From Gammaproteobacteria bacterium (GTDB lineage Bacteria; Pseudomonadota; Gammaproteobacteria; Pseudomonadales; Pseudohongiellaceae), in the NCBI GenBank assembly GCA_003556835.1, contig PWQG01000109.1, positions 1-5,907 on the forward strand: DNA of 5,907 nt, in the 5' to 3' direction. Of this stretch, positions 5,493 through 5,907 are shown piece by piece. The position numbers were made by a program, and so were the translations under genes. The notes below the pieces were generated by a model. The model was not told the DNA's origin. It did not search any database and was given only the letters and a program-made list of their open reading frames with translations. Numbering within the stretch: position 1 is the stretch's first letter; each line of letters begins with the position of its first letter.

Positions 5493-5907
5493 GACGTTGC
5501 TCCCTTGAGCAGATGCCTGATGGGAATCTGGCCGTCTTTATCCCGGTGCTCTCGAAGGGTTTTGGCCCTGGTTTCGTCAGGGGTGGAAATGTGCCAGATA
5601 CTCAGCACCACCAGAGTATTGAAAGCCACCAGGACAATCTGGCCCAATGCGGACAAGCCCAGCCCCTGCGCCATCAGCCAGGTGCCGACAATCACGAAGA
5701 TGCTTGCCGGCATGATCAGCGCCAACACGACACCGGCCAGCAAGGCCCAGAACGGGTCGATCTGCATCTGTGTTGACAGGGTTGGCATCAGGATCAACAC
5801 CAGCAAAACCGTCGTGAAGCGGGCCAGTGCCATAGACAAGGTGTTGAGTGGCCCCATCTTGATGCCGATGACCAAGCCAAAGAAGCCGGCCAGGCCGATG
5901 ACTGGCA
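5489..5907 (-). CDS. Multi-spanning membrane protein (N-terminus outside window)
   Basis: The frame is open from the TGA at 5489-5491 to the right edge, giving about 139 residues of a longer protein. The GTG at 5875 and the ATG 18 bp further on have no ribosome binding site, so neither is taken as the start. Very hydrophobic segments suggest three to four membrane helices: one at the cut end (GLAGFFGLVIG), then LARFTTVLLVLILMPTL, then FWALLAGVVLALIMPASIFVIVGTWL, then IVLVAFNTLVVLSIWHI. A charged cytoplasmic tail of about 35 residues follows (TLREHRDKDGQ). I do not recognise the family. Its stop overlaps the acidic-protein start by 4 bp (ATGA), which ties it to the operon. It may be a membrane anchor or sensor for the protease/channel module; that is inference. 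Confidence 0.75.
   Translation of the reverse strand, partial: PVIGLAGFFGLVIGIKMGPLNTLSMALARFTTVLLVLILMPTLSTQMQIDPFWALLAGVVLALIMPASIFVIVGTWLMAQGLGLSALGQIVLVAFNTLVVLSIWHISTPDETRAKTLREHRDKDGQIPIRHLLKGATS

Overview
The window comes from a Gram-negative bacterium, most likely a proteobacterium. The evidence is a bacterial-type glutamyl-tRNA synthetase end, ExbB/ExbD-type inner-membrane proteins, moderately high GC and clear Shine-Dalgarno sites. I cannot name the genus. Only the first gene is housekeeping and on the plus strand. Every other gene I can support lies on the minus strand and looks accessory.

Layout, left to right: (1) positions 2-337, plus strand, the C-terminal end of glutamyl-tRNA synthetase (gltX). 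(2) 370-831, minus strand, a 153-residue hypothetical protein that converges on gltX and has a candidate sigma70 promoter at 995-1023. (3) About 340 bp without a gene, ending in a strong GC-rich hairpin (1123-1165) that probably terminates the next minus-strand gene. (4) 1174-1701, minus, a 175-residue hypothetical protein with an N-terminal zinc-knuckle-like Cys/His cluster. (5) 380 bp without a convincing gene, perhaps holding a gene remnant. (6) 2082-2561, minus, a 159-residue hypothetical protein whose GTG start sits just after a perfect inverted repeat. (7) 2700-5907, minus, a compact co-directional gene set that runs off the right edge.

Read in transcription order, that gene set encodes a multi-spanning membrane protein (cut by the window edge), a protein with a long acidic disordered tail, a papain-family (C1A) cysteine protease with a helix-hairpin-helix-like N-terminus, an ExbB/TolQ/MotA-like proton-channel subunit, and an ExbD/TolR-like subunit with the expected membrane aspartate. 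Junctions are a 4-bp ATGA overlap, a 3-bp gap, a 50-bp gap and an 11-bp overlap, so these five genes almost certainly form one operon. The 159-residue gene may be its distal member.

The most interesting content is this operon: a proton-motive-force channel pair encoded with an apparently cytoplasmic papain-like protease. I do not recognise it as a described system. The ExbD-like subunit lacks an OmpA/MotB peptidoglycan-binding domain, so it is not a plain Zorya or MotAB locus. A signalling, stress-response or defence role, in which the channel senses or energises an event at the envelope and the protease acts inside the cell, is inference only.
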